From Halopseudomonas pachastrellae (GTDB taxonomy: Bacteria > Pseudomonadota > Gammaproteobacteria > Pseudomonadales > Pseudomonadaceae), in the NCBI RefSeq assembly GCF_900114765.1, contig NZ_FOUD01000009.1:62001-126000 (forward strand): a stretch of DNA of 64,000 bases. The letters run 5' to 3'. The notes under the pieces are model-generated. The model saw only the letters and a list, made by a program, of their open reading frames with translations. It searched no databases and was not told where the DNA came from. The first letter of the stretch is position 1, and each line of letters starts with the position of its first letter. Below are positions 17,134-27,186 of this stretch, piece after piece. A program made the translations under genes and the position numbers.

Positions 17134-17976
17134 TTAGCCGCGCAGGTTGCGCAGCACCGCGACGGTAGGCTCGGCCTGGTTCAGAGTGTAAAAGTGCAGA
17201 CCCGGCGCGCCGCCCTCGATCAGGCGCTCGCACAGCTGGCTGATCACCTCGGTACCGAACGCCTTGATGCTGTCGCTATCGTCACCGTAGGCCTCCAGCT
17301 GCTTGCGAATCCAGCGCGGAATCTCGGCGCCGCAGGCGTCGGAGAAGCGCGCCAGCTTGCTGTAGTTGGTGATCGGCATGATGCCCGGGATGATCGGGAT
17401 ATCAACACCGGCCTGGCGCACGCGGTCGACAAAGTGGAAGTAGCAGTCGGCGTTGAAAAAGTACTGGGTGATGGCGCTGTCGGCACCGGCCTGGGCCTTG
17501 CGAATGAAGTTCTTCAGGTCGGTCTCAAAGTTCGGCGCTTGCGGATGGGATTCCGGGTAGGCGGCGACTTCCAGCTTGAAGTGATCGCCGGTCTCGGCGC
17601 GAATGAACTCCACCAGCTCATTGGCGTAGCGCAGCTCGCCACTGGCGTGCCCCATACCGGAGGGCAGGTCGCCACGCAGGGCAACAATGCGCTGGATGCC
17701 TTGGGCGCGGTAGTCGTTCAGCAGGGTGCGCAGATCCTCGCGCGAGTCACCCACGCAGGACAGGTGCGGCGCCGCCGGCACGCCAACCTCGTTGTTCAGC
17801 TGCAGCACGGTACGGCGCGTGCCGTCACGGGTCGAGCCACCGGCACCGTAGGTGACGGAGAAGAACTCGGGCTGCTCATCGGCCAGCACATTGGCTACCG
17901 CAACCAGCTTGGCCTGGCCTGCTTCGGTCTTCGGCGGGAAGAACTCGAAGTTGATGGGAATGTTTCTGTTGGTCAT
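17134..17976 (-). CDS. metF: 5,10-methylenetetrahydrofolate reductase
   Basis: A 280-residue FAD-dependent TIM-barrel enzyme reducing methylene-THF to methyl-THF, which supplies the methyl group for methionine. Visible motifs are NFEFFPPKTE at the N-terminus (with the catalytic glutamate), ALRGDLP, and ITQYFFNADCYFHFVD. It is downstream of ahcY on the same strand, separated by heptad-repeat element 4, consistent with a SAM-cycle unit (ahcY-metF). A 123-bp gap follows before the next gene. Confidence 0.96.
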   Translation of the reverse strand: MTNRNIPINFEFFPPKTEAGQAKLVAVANVLADEQPEFFSVTYGAGGSTRDGTRRTVLQLNNEVGVPAAPHLSCVGDSREDLRTLLNDYRAQGIQRIVALRGDLPSGMGHASGELRYANELVEFIRAETGDHFKLEVAAYPESHPQAPNFETDLKNFIRKAQAGADSAITQYFFNADCYFHFVDRVRQAGVDIPIIPGIMPITNYSKLARFSDACGAEIPRWIRKQLEAYGDDSDSIKAFGTEVISQLCERLIEGGAPGLHFYTLNQAEPTVAVLRNLRG

Positions 17977-18007
17977 CGCAGATGGTCACTCAAACGTGTT
18001 GTAAAAG

Positions 18008-18142
18008 CGGCTGGAAGCCTGAAGCTGAAAGCTTGAAGCAATCCCGGGTGCTGGGCGAGAGCTGTTTCTGCTGCAGCTCTCGCTTGTCGGGGCTTGCTCC
18101 TGACTCAATCTGATTAAGCTTCCAGCTTCCAGCTTCCAGCTA
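18008..18142. repeat. Heptad inverted-repeat element 4
   Basis: The left arm (18008-18039) has CGGCTGG, AAGCCTG, AAGCTGA and AAGCTTG. A core of about 75 bp follows, then the right arm (18115-18142) with TAAGCTT, two CCAGCTT and CCAGCTA. The right arm touches the ahcY stop codon with no spacer. The core contains an extra GAGAGCTG / CAGCTCTC hairpin. Confidence 0.85.
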
Positions 18143-19546
18143 TTAGTACCGATAGCTCTCAGGCTTGAACGGGCCTTCGACGGTGACGCCTATGTAGTCG
18201 GCCTGGGTCTTGGTCAGCTGGGTGACAACGCCACCGAAGCCTTTGACCATTTCCAGTGCGACTTCTTCGTCCAGCTTCTTCGGCAGCACTTCAACGGTCA
18301 GTGCAGCGGCTTTGTCCTCGGCAGACTGATCGGCAAACTTGCGCTCGAACAGGTGGATTTGCGCCAGTACCTGGTTGGCGAAGGAGCCGTCCATGATGCG
18401 TGAGGGGTGGCCGGTGGCGTTACCCAGGTTCACCAGGCGGCCTTCGGCCAGCAGGATCAGGTAGTCGTCGTTGGTGGCGTCGATGGTCTTGCCGGTGCGG
18501 TGAATCTTGTGCACCTGCGGCTTGACCTCTTCCCAGCCCCAGTTGGCGCGCATGAAGGCGGTGTCGATCTCGTTGTCGAAGTGACCGATGTTGCAGACCA
18601 CGGCGCGCTTTTTCAGTGCTTTGAGCATGCCGGCGTCACAGACGTTGGCGTTACCGGTGGTGGTGACGATCAGGTCGATCTTGCCGAGCAGAGCGGTGTC
18701 GATGCAGGCGTCGGTGCCGTCATTGATGCCGTTCAGGTACGGGGAAACCAGCTCAAAGCCGTCCATGCAGGCCTGCATGGCGCAGATCGGGTCGATCTCG
18801 GAGACCTTGACGATCATGCCTTCCTGACGCAGCGACTGCGCAGAGCCCTTGCCCACGTCGCCGTAACCGACAACCAGCGCCTGCTTGCCGGACAGCAGGT
18901 GGTCGGTGCCGCGCTTGATGGCATCGTTCAGGCTGTGACGGCAGCCGTATTTGTTGTCGTTCTTGCTCTTGGTGACCGAGTCGTTGACGTTGATCGCCGG
19001 GACTTTCAGGGTGCCGGCCTTGAGCATGTCCAGCAGGCGGTGTACGCCGGTGGTGGTTTCTTCGGTGATGCCGTGGATCTTGTCCAGCATGGCCGGGTAT
19101 TTCTTGTGCAGGATTTCGGTTAGGTCACCGCCGTCATCCAGCACCATGTTGGCGTCCCACGGCTGGCCGTCCTTGAGGATGGTCTGCTCGATGCACCACT
19201 CGTACTCTTCTTCGGTCTCGCCTTTCCAGGCAAATACCGGGATGCCGGCAGCGGCGATGGCAGCGGCGGCCTGATCCTGAGTAGAGAAGATGTTGCAGGA
19301 AGACCAGCGTACTTCGGCGCCCAGTGCAGTCAGGGTTTCGATCAGCACGGCGGTCTGGATGGTCATGTGGATGCAGCCCAGAATCTTGGCACCCTTGAGC
19401 GGTTGCTCGCCGGCGTACTTGCGGCGCAGGCCCATCAGTGCGGGCATTTCCGACTCGGCGATGATGACTTCGCGGCGGCCCCAGTCGGCCAGGCTGATGT
19501 CAGCGACCTTGTAGTCGGTGAAGGCGTTGTTGATCACGGCACTCAT
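18143..19546 (-). CDS. ahcY: Adenosylhomocysteinase (SAH hydrolase)
   Basis: A 467-residue NAD-dependent enzyme splitting S-adenosylhomocysteine into adenosine and homocysteine, so it removes the inhibitor of methyltransferases. The NAD-binding motif [11 protein letters not shown] lies in the middle, and the protein ends in the family-typical PESYRY. The start at 19546 ([14 protein letters not shown]) has GGAG 7 nt upstream. The leader contains an SAH riboswitch, so the gene should be induced when SAH builds up. metF follows in the same direction. Confidence 0.97.
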   Translation of the reverse strand: MSAVINNAFTDYKVADISLADWGRREVIIAESEMPALMGLRRKYAGEQPLKGAKILGCIHMTIQTAVLIETLTALGAEVRWSSCNIFSTQDQAAAAIAAAGIPVFAWKGETEEEYEWCIEQTILKDGQPWDANMVLDDGGDLTEILHKKYPAMLDKIHGITEETTTGVHRLLDMLKAGTLKVPAINVNDSVTKSKNDNKYGCRHSLNDAIKRGTDHLLSGKQALVVGYGDVGKGSAQSLRQEGMIVKVSEIDPICAMQACMDGFELVSPYLNGINDGTDACIDTALLGKIDLIVTTTGNANVCDAGMLKALKKRAVVCNIGHFDNEIDTAFMRANWGWEEVKPQVHKIHRTGKTIDATNDDYLILLAEGRLVNLGNATGHPSRIMDGSFANQVLAQIHLFERKFADQSAEDKAAALTVEVLPKKLDEEVALEMVKGFGGVVTQLTKTQADYIGVTVEGPFKPESYRY

Positions 19547-19573
19547 CTGATTTCTCCATTCGTGGTTGCGAAT

Positions 19574-19648
19574 GGGCGCGGTTAAATGTCGCACGCCGCG
19601 GACGAGCCTGGCAGCGGCTGGAGCCCCTGCTGCAGCGCCCCTCGTCCG
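19574..19648 (-). ncRNA. SAH riboswitch upstream of ahcY
   Basis: Read on the minus strand, the leader matches the SAH aptamer in order. P1 is CGGACGAG (19648-19641) paired with CTCGTCCG (19606-19599). The conserved GGGGCGCTGCAGC segment follows the first P1 strand, and CCAGGCTCG contributes the 3' side. The H-type pseudoknot pairs GGGCGC (19640-19635) with GCGCCC (19579-19574). A short CATTCG/CGAATG hairpin and the GGAG site of ahcY follow within 27 nt, so control is probably at translation. The known Ralstonia aptamer has the same GGACGAGGAGCGCTGC and CCAGGCTCGTCC blocks. Confidence 0.92.
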
Positions 19649-19752
19649 GGGCTGAAGTTACCCGGCCTGTGCTCTCCTCAGGGGAGACGCCTTGGCCGGA
19701 ATCGGTTCAGAGGCGATACTGTCGCCCCTCCTGTATGTCGTCTGGATGAAAC

Positions 19753-20214
19753 ATGACCTCTGTTCCACACCGAAAACTCGTTGTCGCCCTGTTGCTTGGC
19801 GCGGCCTTGGCCGGCTGCAGCAACGAGCCTGACCCCAATTCGCACGAAGGCAAACGTCAGGCGCTGTTCAAGCAGATGCTGCGCCAGACCGAGCCCATGA
19901 GCGGCATGCTGACTGGCCGCGTTACGCCCAGCATGGGCGAATTCATGAGCAAGGCCGATACCCTGGCCGAACTCGCCGATCAGCCCTGGCAGCACTTCCC
20001 CACGCCCGGCGATGACCCGGAGCCGAACCGCACCAAGGACACCGTGTGGTCCGACCCTGAAGGCTTTGCCCTGGCCATCGATGACTTCAAGACCAAGGTC
20101 GCCGAGCTGCATGCCGTTACCTCTATCGGCATCAAATCCCTGGACCAGGCAGCCGATGAGCTGCGCGCGGTGCAGGAGTCCTGCAAGAGTTGTCATGACA
20201 GCTATCGCCAGTAA
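19753..20214 (+). CDS. Cytochrome c family lipoprotein
   Basis: A 153-residue protein with a lipoprotein signal (LLGAALAGC, cysteine at about residue 22) and a single C-terminal heme site, CKSCH, five residues from the end (SCHDSYRQ). The helical body and C-terminal heme fit the cytochrome c'/PF01322 group. It should be anchored to a membrane on the periplasmic side. It converges with metK across heptad element 5. The partner and physiological role are unknown. Confidence 0.85.
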   Translation: MTSVPHRKLVVALLLGAALAGCSNEPDPNSHEGKRQALFKQMLRQTEPMSGMLTGRVTPSMGEFMSKADTLAELADQPWQHFPTPGDDPEPNRTKDTVWSDPEGFALAIDDFKTKVAELHAVTSIGIKSLDQAADELRAVQESCKSCHDSYRQ

Positions 20215-20217
20215 ACC

Positions 20218-20372
20218 CAGCTGGAAGCCTTAAGCTGGAAGCTTCAAGCAGTCCGAGTTGTATTGGGCTGCTTCTATCGGTCTGCCCGGCGCTTGATAGT
20301 GCTGGGCGTAGATCCACGCTGACTTGGCTTCCAGCTTCCAGCTTCCAGCTTCCAGCTTCCAGCTTCCAGCTT
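20218..20372. repeat. Heptad inverted-repeat element 5
   Basis: The left arm (20218-20249) has CAGCTGG, AAGCCTT, AAGCTGG and AAGCTTC. A core of about 74 bp follows, then the right arm (20324-20372) with TTGGCTT and six perfect CCAGCTT copies. It fills the convergent gap between the cytochrome gene (stop 3 nt away) and metK (stop 12 nt away). Read through in frame, it gives the repeating peptide KLEAGSW, which is not a real protein. Confidence 0.9.
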
Positions 20373-20384
20373 GCCGCGACGCCG

Positions 20385-21569
20385 TCAGGCGTCCGCGCGC
20401 AGCGCGTCGGCCTTGTCCGTCTTCTCCCACGGGAAGGCCGTGAAGGTGTCACCCTTGACGGTCATCTCGAACGGGTTGCGGCCGAAGTGGCCGTAGGCGG
20501 CGGTGGCGCGGTACATCGGGTGCAGCAGGTCGAGCATGCGGGTGATTGCGTACGGGCGCAGGTCGAAGTGCTGACGGACCAGCTGGATGATTTTCTCGTC
20601 GCTGATCTTGCCGGTGCCGAAGGTGTTGATCGATACCGAGGTCGGCTGCGCCACGCCGATGGCGTAGGACACCTGAATTTCGCACTTGTCGGCCAGGCCG
20701 GCAGCCACGATGTTCTTGGCCACGTAGCGGCCGGCATAGGCGGCGCTGCGGTCAACCTTGGACGGATCCTTGCCGGAGAACGCGCCGCCGCCGTGGCGAG
20801 CCATGCCGCCGTAAGTGTCGACGATGATCTTGCGACCGGTCAGGCCGCAGTCGCCCACCGGGCCGCCAATGACGAACTTGCCGGTCGGGTTGATGTGGTA
20901 CTGGGTGTCTGCGTGCAGCAGCTCGGCCGGGATCACCTGCTTGACGATCTCTTCCATTACCGCTTCGCGCAGGTCCGCCTGGCTGATGTCCGGGTTGTGC
21001 TGGGTCGACAGCACGATGGCGTCGATACCGGTGACGATGCCGTTCTCGTAGCGGCAGGTAACCTGGGACTTGGCGTCCGGGCGCAACCAGGCGAGGGTGC
21101 CGTTTTTGCGTGCTTCGGCCTGACGCTCGACCAGACGGTGAGCGAAGGTGATCGGCGCCGGCATCAGCACGTCGGTTTCGTTGCTGGCGTAGCCGAACAT
21201 CAGGCCTTGGTCGCCGGCGCCCTGATCTTCCGGCTTCTGACGATCAACGCCCTGGGCGATGTCTGGCGACTGCTTGCCGATGATGTTGATCACGCCGCAG
21301 GTGTCGGCGTCGTAGCCAACCTCGGACGAGGTATAGCCGATGTCCTTGATGACGCTGCGTACCAGGTCTTCCAGGTCGACCCAGGCGCTGGTGGTGATTT
21401 CACCGCCGACGATTGCCACACCGGTCTTGACCATGGTTTCGCAGGCCACGCGGGCGAACTTGTCTTCGGCCAGAATGGCGTCCAGCACCGCATCGGAGAT
21501 CTGGTCTGCCAGCTTGTCCGGATGGCCTTCGGACACGGATTCAGAGGTGAAAATCGAATAATCGCTCAT
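20385..21569 (-). CDS. metK: S-adenosylmethionine synthetase
   Basis: A 394-residue enzyme making SAM from methionine and ATP. Signature motifs are [16 protein letters not shown] near the N-terminus, [12 protein letters not shown] at about residue 118, and the P-loop-like [19 protein letters not shown] at about residue 258. Its start overlaps the stop of sahR by 4 bp, so it is co-transcribed with and coupled to the regulator. Expression should follow the palindromic operator upstream of sahR. Confidence 0.97.
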   Translation of the reverse strand: MSDYSIFTSESVSEGHPDKLADQISDAVLDAILAEDKFARVACETMVKTGVAIVGGEITTSAWVDLEDLVRSVIKDIGYTSSEVGYDADTCGVINIIGKQSPDIAQGVDRQKPEDQGAGDQGLMFGYASNETDVLMPAPITFAHRLVERQAEARKNGTLAWLRPDAKSQVTCRYENGIVTGIDAIVLSTQHNPDISQADLREAVMEEIVKQVIPAELLHADTQYHINPTGKFVIGGPVGDCGLTGRKIIVDTYGGMARHGGGAFSGKDPSKVDRSAAYAGRYVAKNIVAAGLADKCEIQVSYAIGVAQPTSVSINTFGTGKISDEKIIQLVRQHFDLRPYAITRMLDLLHPMYRATAAYGHFGRNPFEMTVKGDTFTAFPWEKTDKADALRADA

Positions 21570-22582
21570 GGGTCTTTCCTGTCCTCGGGAGAAAGAGAAT
21601 CGGGTTTGGCCAGCTGCAGCAGTTGCAGCTGAAAGCCGTTACGCAGGCCGATGTACTGGCTGTTGCCCGGACGCAGTCCGGCAGCCTCGGCCCAGCGCGC
21701 AATATCGTCCTGATCAAAGCCTAGCCACAGGTCGCCGCAACTGTCGCGCACCCAGCTCTGGTCGTGGCTGCACAGTTCGGTCAGCACCAGGCTGCCGCCG
21801 GGCTTGAGTAGCGCGGCAAAGCGTTTGAGTGCTTCGGCGGGTGCCGGCATGTGGTGCAGCACCATATTGCAGACCACACAGTCGGCAGCAGGCAATTGCT
21901 GGGGCTGCAGGGCATCGGCCAGCAGGCAGTCAACGTTGCTCAGGCCGGCGTCATTGCACTGCTGGCGCGCGCGCTCCAGCATGGCGTCGGCGTTGTCGAG
22001 CGCGACCACACGCTGGAAGCGGCTGGCCAGGCTCGGCAAGAAGCCGCCTTCGCCCGGGCCGATCTCGATGGCCAGCTGCGTGGCGGGCAGCGGAAGGGCG
22101 TCGATCAGGCTCAGCAGCGGCTCGCGGTAGATGCCGAAGTGGGCGATCAAGTCCTGCTGGGCCGGGGTGCCGTCGGCAAAGCGAGCAAAGAACTGACGCG
22201 ACAACTCGGCGCGCTGGGCATGCACGGCGGCAATGGCATGTTGCAGCTGGGCGTCGTCTGGCTGGTTGTCGAGTTCGCTCAGCAGTTGGCTGTGCAGGCG
22301 ATGCCAGGGCTGGTCGCTGACCGGCAGGCTGCGGCGATAGAAGATCGAGTTGCCTTCACGCCGTGTGCTGACCAGGCCCGCGTTAGCCAGCACCTTGAGG
22401 TGGTGGCTCATGCCGGATTGGCGCATGTCGAAGATCTGCGCCAACTCCAGCACACCAAAGGAATCGCTGCGCAGCACGCGCAGGATATCCAGCCGCAGCG
22501 CATCGCCCGCTGCCTTGCAAAAGGCGGCGAGGTCGTCGGTCTGGCTGGGTTTGGCGGCGGGAATGCGCGCAATCTGGTTCAT
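21566..22582 (-). CDS. sahR: ArsR-methyltransferase fusion regulator of the SAM cycle (SahR-like)
   Basis: A 338-residue protein. An ArsR winged-helix domain (about residues 12-95; [31 protein letters not shown]) is fused to a class I SAM-dependent methyltransferase fold (about 150-320; [23 protein letters not shown]). This architecture is that of SahR, a repressor of metK, ahcY and metF that releases DNA when its methylase-like domain binds SAH. The start at 22582 fits the family. It is co-directional with metK (4-bp overlap), and a 24-bp palindrome lies 39 bp upstream. No arsenic-type cysteine pair is visible in the wing. Confidence 0.88.
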   Translation of the reverse strand: MNQIARIPAAKPSQTDDLAAFCKAAGDALRLDILRVLRSDSFGVLELAQIFDMRQSGMSHHLKVLANAGLVSTRREGNSIFYRRSLPVSDQPWHRLHSQLLSELDNQPDDAQLQHAIAAVHAQRAELSRQFFARFADGTPAQQDLIAHFGIYREPLLSLIDALPLPATQLAIEIGPGEGGFLPSLASRFQRVVALDNADAMLERARQQCNDAGLSNVDCLLADALQPQQLPAADCVVCNMVLHHMPAPAEALKRFAALLKPGGSLVLTELCSHDQSWVRDSCGDLWLGFDQDDIARWAEAAGLRPGNSQYIGLRNGFQLQLLQLAKPDSLSPEDRKDP

Positions 22583-22621
22583 GCGGCGCAGTGTAGTAGC
22601 GAACGGCCGGTGTCGCAACGG

Positions 22622-22645
22622 CTATATCAAAATACTTTGATATAG
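22622..22645. promoter_or_regulatory. Candidate SahR operator
   Basis: CTATATCAAA, a 4-nt ATAC spacer, then TTTGATATAG: a perfect 10-bp inverted repeat. It is AT-rich in a GC-rich context and lies in the divergent region between sahR-metK and tktA. Its position suggests autoregulation, with possible influence on tktA. Confidence 0.72.
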
Positions 22646-22801
22646 GTCTGGCCGTTCGTCTGGCAAGAAAGGGATAAGCGCAGCTGAAACGGGGTTTTCG
22701 TTGCCGGGGACGGCGGATTGCGCGAAAATGCCCGCCTCTTTTTCCCGGCCAGTCGCTTTGCCGACTGAAAGCCCACGCCTTGCAAGCCACAGGAGTTGTT
22801 C

Positions 22802-24802
22802 ATGCCCAGTCGTCGTGACCGTGCCAATGCCATTCGTGCCCTCAGCATGGATGCCGTGCAGAAAGCCAACAGCGGCCACCCCGGTGCGCCCATGGGTATG
22901 GCGGATATCGCCGAAGTCCTGTGGCGCGACTATCTGAAGCACAACCCGGCCAACCCGAACTTTGCCGACCGCGACCGCTTTGTGCTGTCCAACGGTCACG
23001 GCTCCATGCTGATCTACTCCCTGCTGCACCTGACCGGCTATGACGTCAGTATCGACGACATCAAGAACTTCCGTCAGCTGCACAGCAAAACTCCGGGTCA
23101 CCCCGAATACGGCTACACCCCGGGCGTTGAAACCACCACCGGCCCGCTGGGTCAGGGCATCGCCAATGCCGTGGGCATGGCGATTGCCGAGAAGGTGCTG
23201 GCGGCGCAGTTCAACCGCGAAGGCCATGAGGTGGTTGACCACAACACCTACGTGTTCCTGGGCGACGGCTGCATGATGGAAGGCATCTCCCACGAGGTGT
23301 CCTCGCTGGCAGGTACTCTGGGTCTGGGCAAGCTGGTCGCCTTCTACGACGACAACGGCATCTCCATCGACGGTGAAGTGGAAGGCTGGTTCACCGACGA
23401 CACGCCCAAGCGCTTCGAGGCTTACGGCTGGCAGGTCATCCGCAATGTCGACGGCCACGACGCTGACGAGATCAAGACCGCCATCGAAACCGCCCGCAAG
23501 AACACCGAGCAACCGACGCTGATCTGCTGCAAAACCATCATCGGTTTCGGCTCGCCGAACAAGCAGGGCAAGGAAGAGTGCCACGGCGCCGCACTGGGCG
23601 AGGCGGAAATCGCTGCCACCCGTGAAGCGCTGAACTGGCCGCACGCCGCCTTTGAGATTCCGGCAGACATCAAAGCCGAGTGGGATGCCCACGAAGCTGG
23701 TGCCAAGGCTGAAGCGGCCTGGAACGAAAAGTTCGCCGCCTATCAGGCTGCCTTCCCGGAACTGGCTGCCGAGCTGCAGCGTCGTCTGGCAGGGGACTTG
23801 CCGGCCGACTTCAGCGAAAAGGCTGATGCCTATATCGCCGAGGTTGTCGCCAAGGAGGAGACCATCGCCAGCCGCAAGGCCAGCCAGAACACCCTGAACG
23901 CCTTTGGCCCGCTGCTGCCGGAAATGCTCGGCGGTTCCGCTGACCTGGCTGGTTCCAACCTGACCCTGTGGAAGGGCTGCAAGGGCGTCGAGTCTGCCGA
24001 CGCCTCCGGCAACTACCTGTTCTACGGCGTGCGCGAATTCGGCATGACCGCGATCATGAACGGTATCGCTCTGCACGGCGGCTTTGTGCCCTACGGCGCG
24101 ACCTTCCTGATCTTTATGGAATACGCTCGCAACGCGGTGCGCATGTCGGCACTGATGAAGCAGCGCGTGATCCACGTCTACACCCACGACTCCATCGGTC
24201 TGGGCGAAGACGGCCCGACCCACCAGCCGATCGAGCAGCTGGCCAGCCTGCGTGGCACACCGAATCTGGACACCTGGCGCCCGGCTGACGCGGTTGAATC
24301 GGCGGTTGCCTGGAAGTACGCGCTGGAGCGTGCCGACGGCCCGAGTGCGCTGGTCTTCTCGCGTCAGAACCTGCCGCACCAGAGCCGCGATGCCGAGCAA
24401 CTGGCCAACGTCGCCCGTGGTGGCTACGTGCTGAAGGACTGTGACGGCGAGCCCGAGCTGATCCTGATTGCAACCGGCTCCGAAGTCGGTCTGGCGGTTA
24501 ACGCCTGGACTGCACTGAACGAGCAGGGCCACAAGGTGCGCGTGGTGTCCATGCCGTCTACCAGCGTGTTCGACCAGCAAGACGCTGCCTACAAGCAGTC
24601 GGTGCTGCCGCTGGAAGTCGGTGCGCGCATTGCTATCGAAGCCTCCCACGCCGACTTCTGGTACAAGTACGTCGGCCTCGACGGCCGCATCATCGGTATG
24701 CAGAGCTTCGGCGAATCCGCCCCGGCTGCCGCGCTGTTCGAGGAATTCGGTTTCACCCTCGACAACGTCCTCGCCGCCGCGCAAGAGTTGTTGGAAGACT
24801 AA
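22802..24802 (+). CDS. tktA: Transketolase
   Basis: A 666-residue thiamine diphosphate enzyme of the pentose phosphate pathway, moving two-carbon units between sugar phosphates. The start at 22802 has AGGAG 6 nt upstream. Motifs include [14 protein letters not shown] (N-terminus), the ThDP/Mg site [12 protein letters not shown] to FYDDN, and the middle-domain [20 protein letters not shown] segment. Element 6 begins directly after its stop codon. It heads the tktA-epd-pgk-fba set, which is conserved in Pseudomonas beside metK. Confidence 0.97.
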   Translation: MPSRRDRANAIRALSMDAVQKANSGHPGAPMGMADIAEVLWRDYLKHNPANPNFADRDRFVLSNGHGSMLIYSLLHLTGYDVSIDDIKNFRQLHSKTPGHPEYGYTPGVETTTGPLGQGIANAVGMAIAEKVLAAQFNREGHEVVDHNTYVFLGDGCMMEGISHEVSSLAGTLGLGKLVAFYDDNGISIDGEVEGWFTDDTPKRFEAYGWQVIRNVDGHDADEIKTAIETARKNTEQPTLICCKTIIGFGSPNKQGKEECHGAALGEAEIAATREALNWPHAAFEIPADIKAEWDAHEAGAKAEAAWNEKFAAYQAAFPELAAELQRRLAGDLPADFSEKADAYIAEVVAKEETIASRKASQNTLNAFGPLLPEMLGGSADLAGSNLTLWKGCKGVESADASGNYLFYGVREFGMTAIMNGIALHGGFVPYGATFLIFMEYARNAVRMSALMKQRVIHVYTHDSIGLGEDGPTHQPIEQLASLRGTPNLDTWRPADAVESAVAWKYALERADGPSALVFSRQNLPHQSRDAEQLANVARGGYVLKDCDGEPELILIATGSEVGLAVNAWTALNEQGHKVRVVSMPSTSVFDQQDAAYKQSVLPLEVGARIAIEASHADFWYKYVGLDGRIIGMQSFGESAPAAALFEEFGFTLDNVLAAAQELLED

Positions 24803-24894
24803 AGCTTGAAGCTTGAAGTCGTTAGCTGGAAGTTGAAGCGCGCCGTCGCCGAGTCGCAGGCGCTTCTTCCAGCTTCCGGCTTCCAGCTTCCAGC
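24803..24894. repeat. Heptad inverted-repeat element 6 (shortest core)
   Basis: The left arm (24803-24838) has AGCTTGA twice, then AGTCGTT, AGCTGGA and AGTTGA. A core of only about 28 bp (GCGCC...GGCGC, itself self-complementary) follows, then the right arm (24867-24894) with TTCCAGC, TTCCGGC, TTCCAGC and TTCCAGC. It begins at the base after the tktA stop codon and ends 16 nt before the epd start. Confidence 0.87.
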
Positions 24895-24910
24895 TGTATG
24901 GAGCCGCTGA

Positions 24911-25948
24911 GTGTCTCGCAACCAACCCTTTCGCATCGCCCTGAACGGCTACGGCCGGATCGGTCGTTGTGTGCTGCGTGCGCTGCACGAGTCGGCGCAG
25001 GCGGACATTGAGGTGGTGGCGCTGAATGATCTGGCTGATCGCGAGAGCATCGAGTACCTGACCCGCTTTGATTCGACCCACGGGCGTTTCCCCGGGAAGG
25101 TACAGCTGCAGGGCGAGCAGTTGCTGATCAACGGCCAGCCCATCGAGGTGCTGCGCTCGGCTGAGCCTGAGGGCGTTGACTGGCGCGCGCTGGATGTCGA
25201 TCTGCTGCTGGAGTGCTCCGGTCAGTACACCACCCGCGAACAGGGCCTGCGCTTTGTGCATGCCGGGGTGCCGCGGGTGCTGTTCTCCCAGCCGATGGTC
25301 AACGAGGAGGCGGTGGATGCCACTTTGGTGTATGGCGTTAATCACGCCAGTCTGCCGGCCGATGCGCGGCTGGTATCCAACGCGTCCTGCACCACCAACT
25401 GCAGTGTGCCGCTGCTCAAGCTGCTGAACGAGGCGGTGGGGCTGGAGTACGTCTCCATTACCACCATTCACTCGGCGATGAACGACCAGCCGGTGATTGA
25501 TGCCTACCACCACGCCGACCTGCGGCGCACGCGCTCGGCGTTCCAGTCGATGATTCCGGTGTCCACCGGATTGGCGCGTGGTATCGAGCGCCTGCTGCCG
25601 GAGCTGTCGGGGCGCATTCAGGCCAAGGCTATCCGAGTGCCGACGGTGAATGTCTCGGCGCTGGATATCACCTTGCAGACGGCGCGCGACACCACTGGCG
25701 ACGAGATTAATCGTCTGCTGCGCGCTGCTGCCGATGGGCAGTACGCCGGGCTGCTGGACTACACCGAGTTGCCGCACGCCAGCTGCGACTTCAACCACGA
25801 CCCGCATTCGGCGATTGTCGATGGCAGCCAGACCCGCGTGTCCGGCCCGCGGCTGGTGAATCTGCTGGTCTGGTTTGATAACGAGTGGGGTTTTGCCAAT
25901 CGCATGCTGGATGTGGCGCGCTACTGGCTGTCGCGCTCAGCGAACTGA
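24911..25948 (+). CDS. epd: D-erythrose-4-phosphate dehydrogenase
   Basis: A 345-residue GAPDH-family enzyme. Family features are NGYGRIGRCVLRAL (NAD site), the catalytic SNASCTTNCSVPLLK cysteine, and TTIHSAMNDQP with the catalytic histidine. The HSAMNDQPV segment and context point to E4P dehydrogenase (first step to pyridoxal phosphate) over glycolytic GAPDH. It starts with GTG, with TGGAG 7 nt upstream immediately after repeat element 6. It precedes pgk. Confidence 0.9.
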   Translation: MSRNQPFRIALNGYGRIGRCVLRALHESAQADIEVVALNDLADRESIEYLTRFDSTHGRFPGKVQLQGEQLLINGQPIEVLRSAEPEGVDWRALDVDLLLECSGQYTTREQGLRFVHAGVPRVLFSQPMVNEEAVDATLVYGVNHASLPADARLVSNASCTTNCSVPLLKLLNEAVGLEYVSITTIHSAMNDQPVIDAYHHADLRRTRSAFQSMIPVSTGLARGIERLLPELSGRIQAKAIRVPTVNVSALDITLQTARDTTGDEINRLLRAAADGQYAGLLDYTELPHASCDFNHDPHSAIVDGSQTRVSGPRLVNLLVWFDNEWGFANRMLDVARYWLSRSAN

Positions 25949-26020
25949 ATACAAGCGGCGTGGTCGCAGGCTGCGGCGGCGCTGAAAAGATTGACACACT
26001 TACCAAGCAAGGAGCGGGCT

Positions 26021-27181
26021 ATGACCGTATTGACCATGAGCGAGCTGGACCTGAACGGCCAGCGTGTACTGATTCGTGAAGACCTCAACGTGCCGGTCAA
26101 GAACGGCAAGGTATCCAGCGATGCGCGTATCGTTGCCTCGCTGCCCACCATCAAGCTGGCGCTGGAAAAGGGCGCTGCCGTGATGGTCTGCTCGCACCTG
26201 GGTCGCCCGGAAGAGGGCGTGTTCAGCGAAGAAAACAGCCTGGCGCCGGTTGCCGCCTACCTGAGCGAAGCGCTGGGCCGTGAGGTGCCGCTGGTGCGTG
26301 ACTACCTCGGCGGCGTCGAGGTCAAGCCGGGCGAGCTGGTGCTGCTGGAAAACGTGCGCTTCAACAAGGGCGAAAAGAAGAACACCGACGAGCTGGCCCA
26401 GCAGTACGCTGCCCTGTGCGACGTGTTCGTAATGGACGCCTTTGGGACTGCCCACCGCGCTCAGGGCTCGACCCACGGCGTAGCCAAGTTCGCCAAGGTC
26501 GCCTGCGCAGGCCCGCTGCTGGCAGCCGAGCTGGATGCCCTGGCCAAGGCGCTGGATAAACCTGCTCGCCCGATGCTGGCCATTGTTGCCGGCTCCAAGG
26601 TCTCCACCAAACTGGACGTGCTGAACGCGCTGTCTGAAAAGTGCGATCAGCTGATCGTTGGCGGCGGTATCGCCAACACTTTCCTGGCGGCGGCCGGTTA
26701 CCCGGTTGGCAAGTCGCTGTATGAAGCCGATCTGGTCGACACCGCCAAGGCGATTGCCGCCAAGGTCAGCGTGCCGCTGCCGGTTGACGTGGTGGTTGCC
26801 AAGGAATTTGCCGAAACCGCTACTGCGACCACCAAGGCGGTAGCCGACGTCGCTGAAGACGACATGATTCTGGACATCGGCCCGCAGACTGCTGCGCTGT
26901 TCGGTGAAATGCTCAAGGCCTCCGGCACCATCCTCTGGAACGGTCCGGTCGGTGTATTCGAGTTTGACCAGTTTGGTGAAGGCACCAAGGCGTTGGCGCT
27001 GGCCATCGCTGCCGGGGACGGCTTCTCGATTGCTGGCGGTGGCGACACCCTGGCCGCGATCGACAAATACGGCGTCGCCGACCAGATTTCCTACATTTCC
27101 ACCGGCGGTGGCGCCTTCCTCGAGTTTGTCGAGGGCAAGGTTCTGCCGGCGGTAGAGATTCTGGAAGCGCGAGCGCAGTAA
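26021..27181 (+). CDS. pgk: Phosphoglycerate kinase
   Basis: A 386-residue glycolytic/gluconeogenic kinase interconverting 1,3-bisphosphoglycerate and 3-phosphoglycerate. The start at 26021 ([11 protein letters not shown]) has AAGGAG upstream and matches family N-termini; upstream in-frame codons are not used. Motifs: [32 protein letters not shown], and the nucleotide-binding [10 protein letters not shown] near the C-terminus. Element 7 follows its stop by 5 nt. Confidence 0.97.
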   Translation: MTVLTMSELDLNGQRVLIREDLNVPVKNGKVSSDARIVASLPTIKLALEKGAAVMVCSHLGRPEEGVFSEENSLAPVAAYLSEALGREVPLVRDYLGGVEVKPGELVLLENVRFNKGEKKNTDELAQQYAALCDVFVMDAFGTAHRAQGSTHGVAKFAKVACAGPLLAAELDALAKALDKPARPMLAIVAGSKVSTKLDVLNALSEKCDQLIVGGGIANTFLAAAGYPVGKSLYEADLVDTAKAIAAKVSVPLPVDVVVAKEFAETATATTKAVADVAEDDMILDIGPQTAALFGEMLKASGTILWNGPVGVFEFDQFGEGTKALALAIAAGDGFSIAGGGDTLAAIDKYGVADQISYISTGGGAFLEFVEGKVLPAVEILEARAQ

Positions 27182-27186
27182 AACAC

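Noticed and set aside
20132-20452. Frames giving KLEAGSW repeats in element 5
   Set aside because: Translation of a 7-bp tandem repeat always gives a 7-residue repeat peptide. There is no ribosome binding site and it overlaps metK.
22622-25807. 1061-codon open frame on the minus strand over tktA and epd
   Set aside because: It is antisense to two well-recognised genes, runs through repeat element 6 and contains KLEAGSW-type repeat peptide. It is an artefact of GC-rich codon use.
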